DNA from: Candidatus Thorarchaeota archaeon
GTDB lineage: Archaea; Asgardarchaeota; Thorarchaeia; Thorarchaeales; Thorarchaeaceae
DNA length: 7,335 nucleotides
Direction of reading: 5' to 3'
Assembly: GCA_023134215.1 (NCBI GenBank)
Contig: JAGLUV010000107.1
Coordinates: forward strand, 1-7,335
The translations under genes were made by a program, and so were the position numbers. Below are positions 6,844-7,335 of this stretch, piece after piece. Numbering within the stretch: the stretch's first letter is position 1; each line of letters starts with the position of its first letter. Below the pieces are notes generated by a model. That model was not told the origin of the DNA and made no database searches. It saw nothing but the letters and a program-made list of their open reading frames with translations.

Positions 6844-7335
6844 CTATGGGTTGGTTGGCTCGCCAAGCTCGCCAGCAAAGTGGCATGCTACATAGTGACC
6901 ATCACCAACATCCCTGTCTTCAGGAGCTTCACGTACGCAGATCTCCTGAGCGTACGGACACCTTGGATGAAACCTGCAGCCTGTTGGAATGTTAATTGGG
7001 CTTGGTGGTTCTCCCTTGAGCGACTCAACACGGCGCTTCACAGTGGGGTCTCCAGAAGGCACCGCGGAGATCAGAGCTCGAGTGTAGGGGTGTTGCGGGT
7101 CGAATGCAACCGCATGCGCTGGACCGATTTCAACAATAATTCCCAAGTACATGATACCGATGCGATCTGCAATGTAGCTTGCTACTGCCAAGTCATGTGT
7201 AATGAATAGATATGTGAGCTCAAGATCCTCCCTGAGCTTCAGTAAGAGATTAAGAATCTCTGCACGGATTGAAACGTCCAGCATTGAAACTGGCTCGTCA
7301 GCAACCATAAACTCGGGGTGAAGGATTAGTGCTCT
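6844..7335 (-). CDS. Oligopeptide-class ABC transporter ATP-binding protein, OppF/DppF type (partial)
   Basis: The last 163 residues of the ATPase subunit of an Opp/Dpp-class importer; the 5' part, including Walker A and most of the signature region, lies beyond the window edge. The frame is open to base 7335, where it reads RALILHPEF directly into the Walker B FMVADEP. Next come the D-loop SMLD, a helix starting DVSIRAEIL, and the H-loop ITHD. After the nucleotide-binding core is the C-terminal oligopeptide-transporter domain, with HPYTRALISAVP and a four-cysteine set in GCRFHPRCPYAQEIC and VACHF. In bacterial peptide importers of this class these cysteines have been reported to hold an iron-sulfur cluster. 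DEPVSxLDVSI and YLFITHDLAV fit OppF better than OppD. The complex would drive ATP-dependent import of peptides, although archaeal members may also carry oligosaccharides. It is probably the last gene of an opp operon and may read through into the downstream genes. Confidence 0.95.
   Translation of the reverse strand, partial: RALILHPEFMVADEPVSMLDVSIRAEILNLLLKLREDLELTYLFITHDLAVASYIADRIGIMYLGIIVEIGPAHAVAFDPQHPYTRALISAVPSGDPTVKRRVESLKGEPPSPINIPTGCRFHPRCPYAQEICVREAPEDRDVGDGHYVACHFAGELGEPTNP

Overview
The window reads as a piece of an archaeal genome of roughly balanced GC content. All six recognisable genes lie on the minus strand, so transcription runs from high to low coordinates. The archaeal reading rests on an archaeal-style DUF92 membrane protein with a Cys/His insert, TATA-like boxes in place of bacterial -35/-10 promoters, GAGAGG- and GGTG-type ribosome binding sites mixed with GTG/TTG starts, and close packing of unrelated soluble genes. 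I cannot name the lineage. An uncultured archaeon such as an Asgard or Thermoplasmata relative is possible, but that is a guess.

In transcription order: (1) 7335-6844 is the 3' part of an OppF/DppF-type ATPase of an oligopeptide-class ABC importer, cut by the window edge. (2) 6785-6348 encodes a 145-residue helical protein of unknown function. (3) 6370-5570 encodes a 266-residue protein of unknown function, whose C-terminal part faintly recalls N-formylglutamate amidohydrolases. (4) 5559-2122 encodes a 1145-residue protein. It has an N-terminal GCS2 (YbdK/EgtA-type glutamate-cysteine ligase) catalytic domain and about 660 further residues that look like a string of beta-sandwich domains. Genes 2 to 4 overlap or sit within 10 bases of each other, and gene 2 begins 58 bases after the ABC gene, so the block is probably one transcript. 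(5) A 240-base intergenic region carries two TATA-like boxes and a 28-base imperfect palindrome. (6) 1881-955 encodes a DUF92/TMEM19-family membrane protein, related to plant VTE6 phytyl-phosphate kinase. (7) 852-37 encodes a multi-pass membrane protein resembling the substrate-binding (S) component of ECF transporters.

The most interesting part is the block of genes 2 to 4. An amino-acid/peptide ligase of the GCS2 family is normally about 370 to 450 residues long. Here it is fused to a long array of beta-sandwich repeats with no signal peptide or membrane anchor, and two uncharacterised small proteins are encoded directly upstream. A peptide importer gene precedes them. This could be an undescribed cytoplasmic amide-bond-forming pathway, for example a glutamate-amide metabolite or a peptide tag on a protein. 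The catalytic domain is well supported; the pathway is inference. DUF92 and the ECF-like gene appear to form a separate membrane-related unit.
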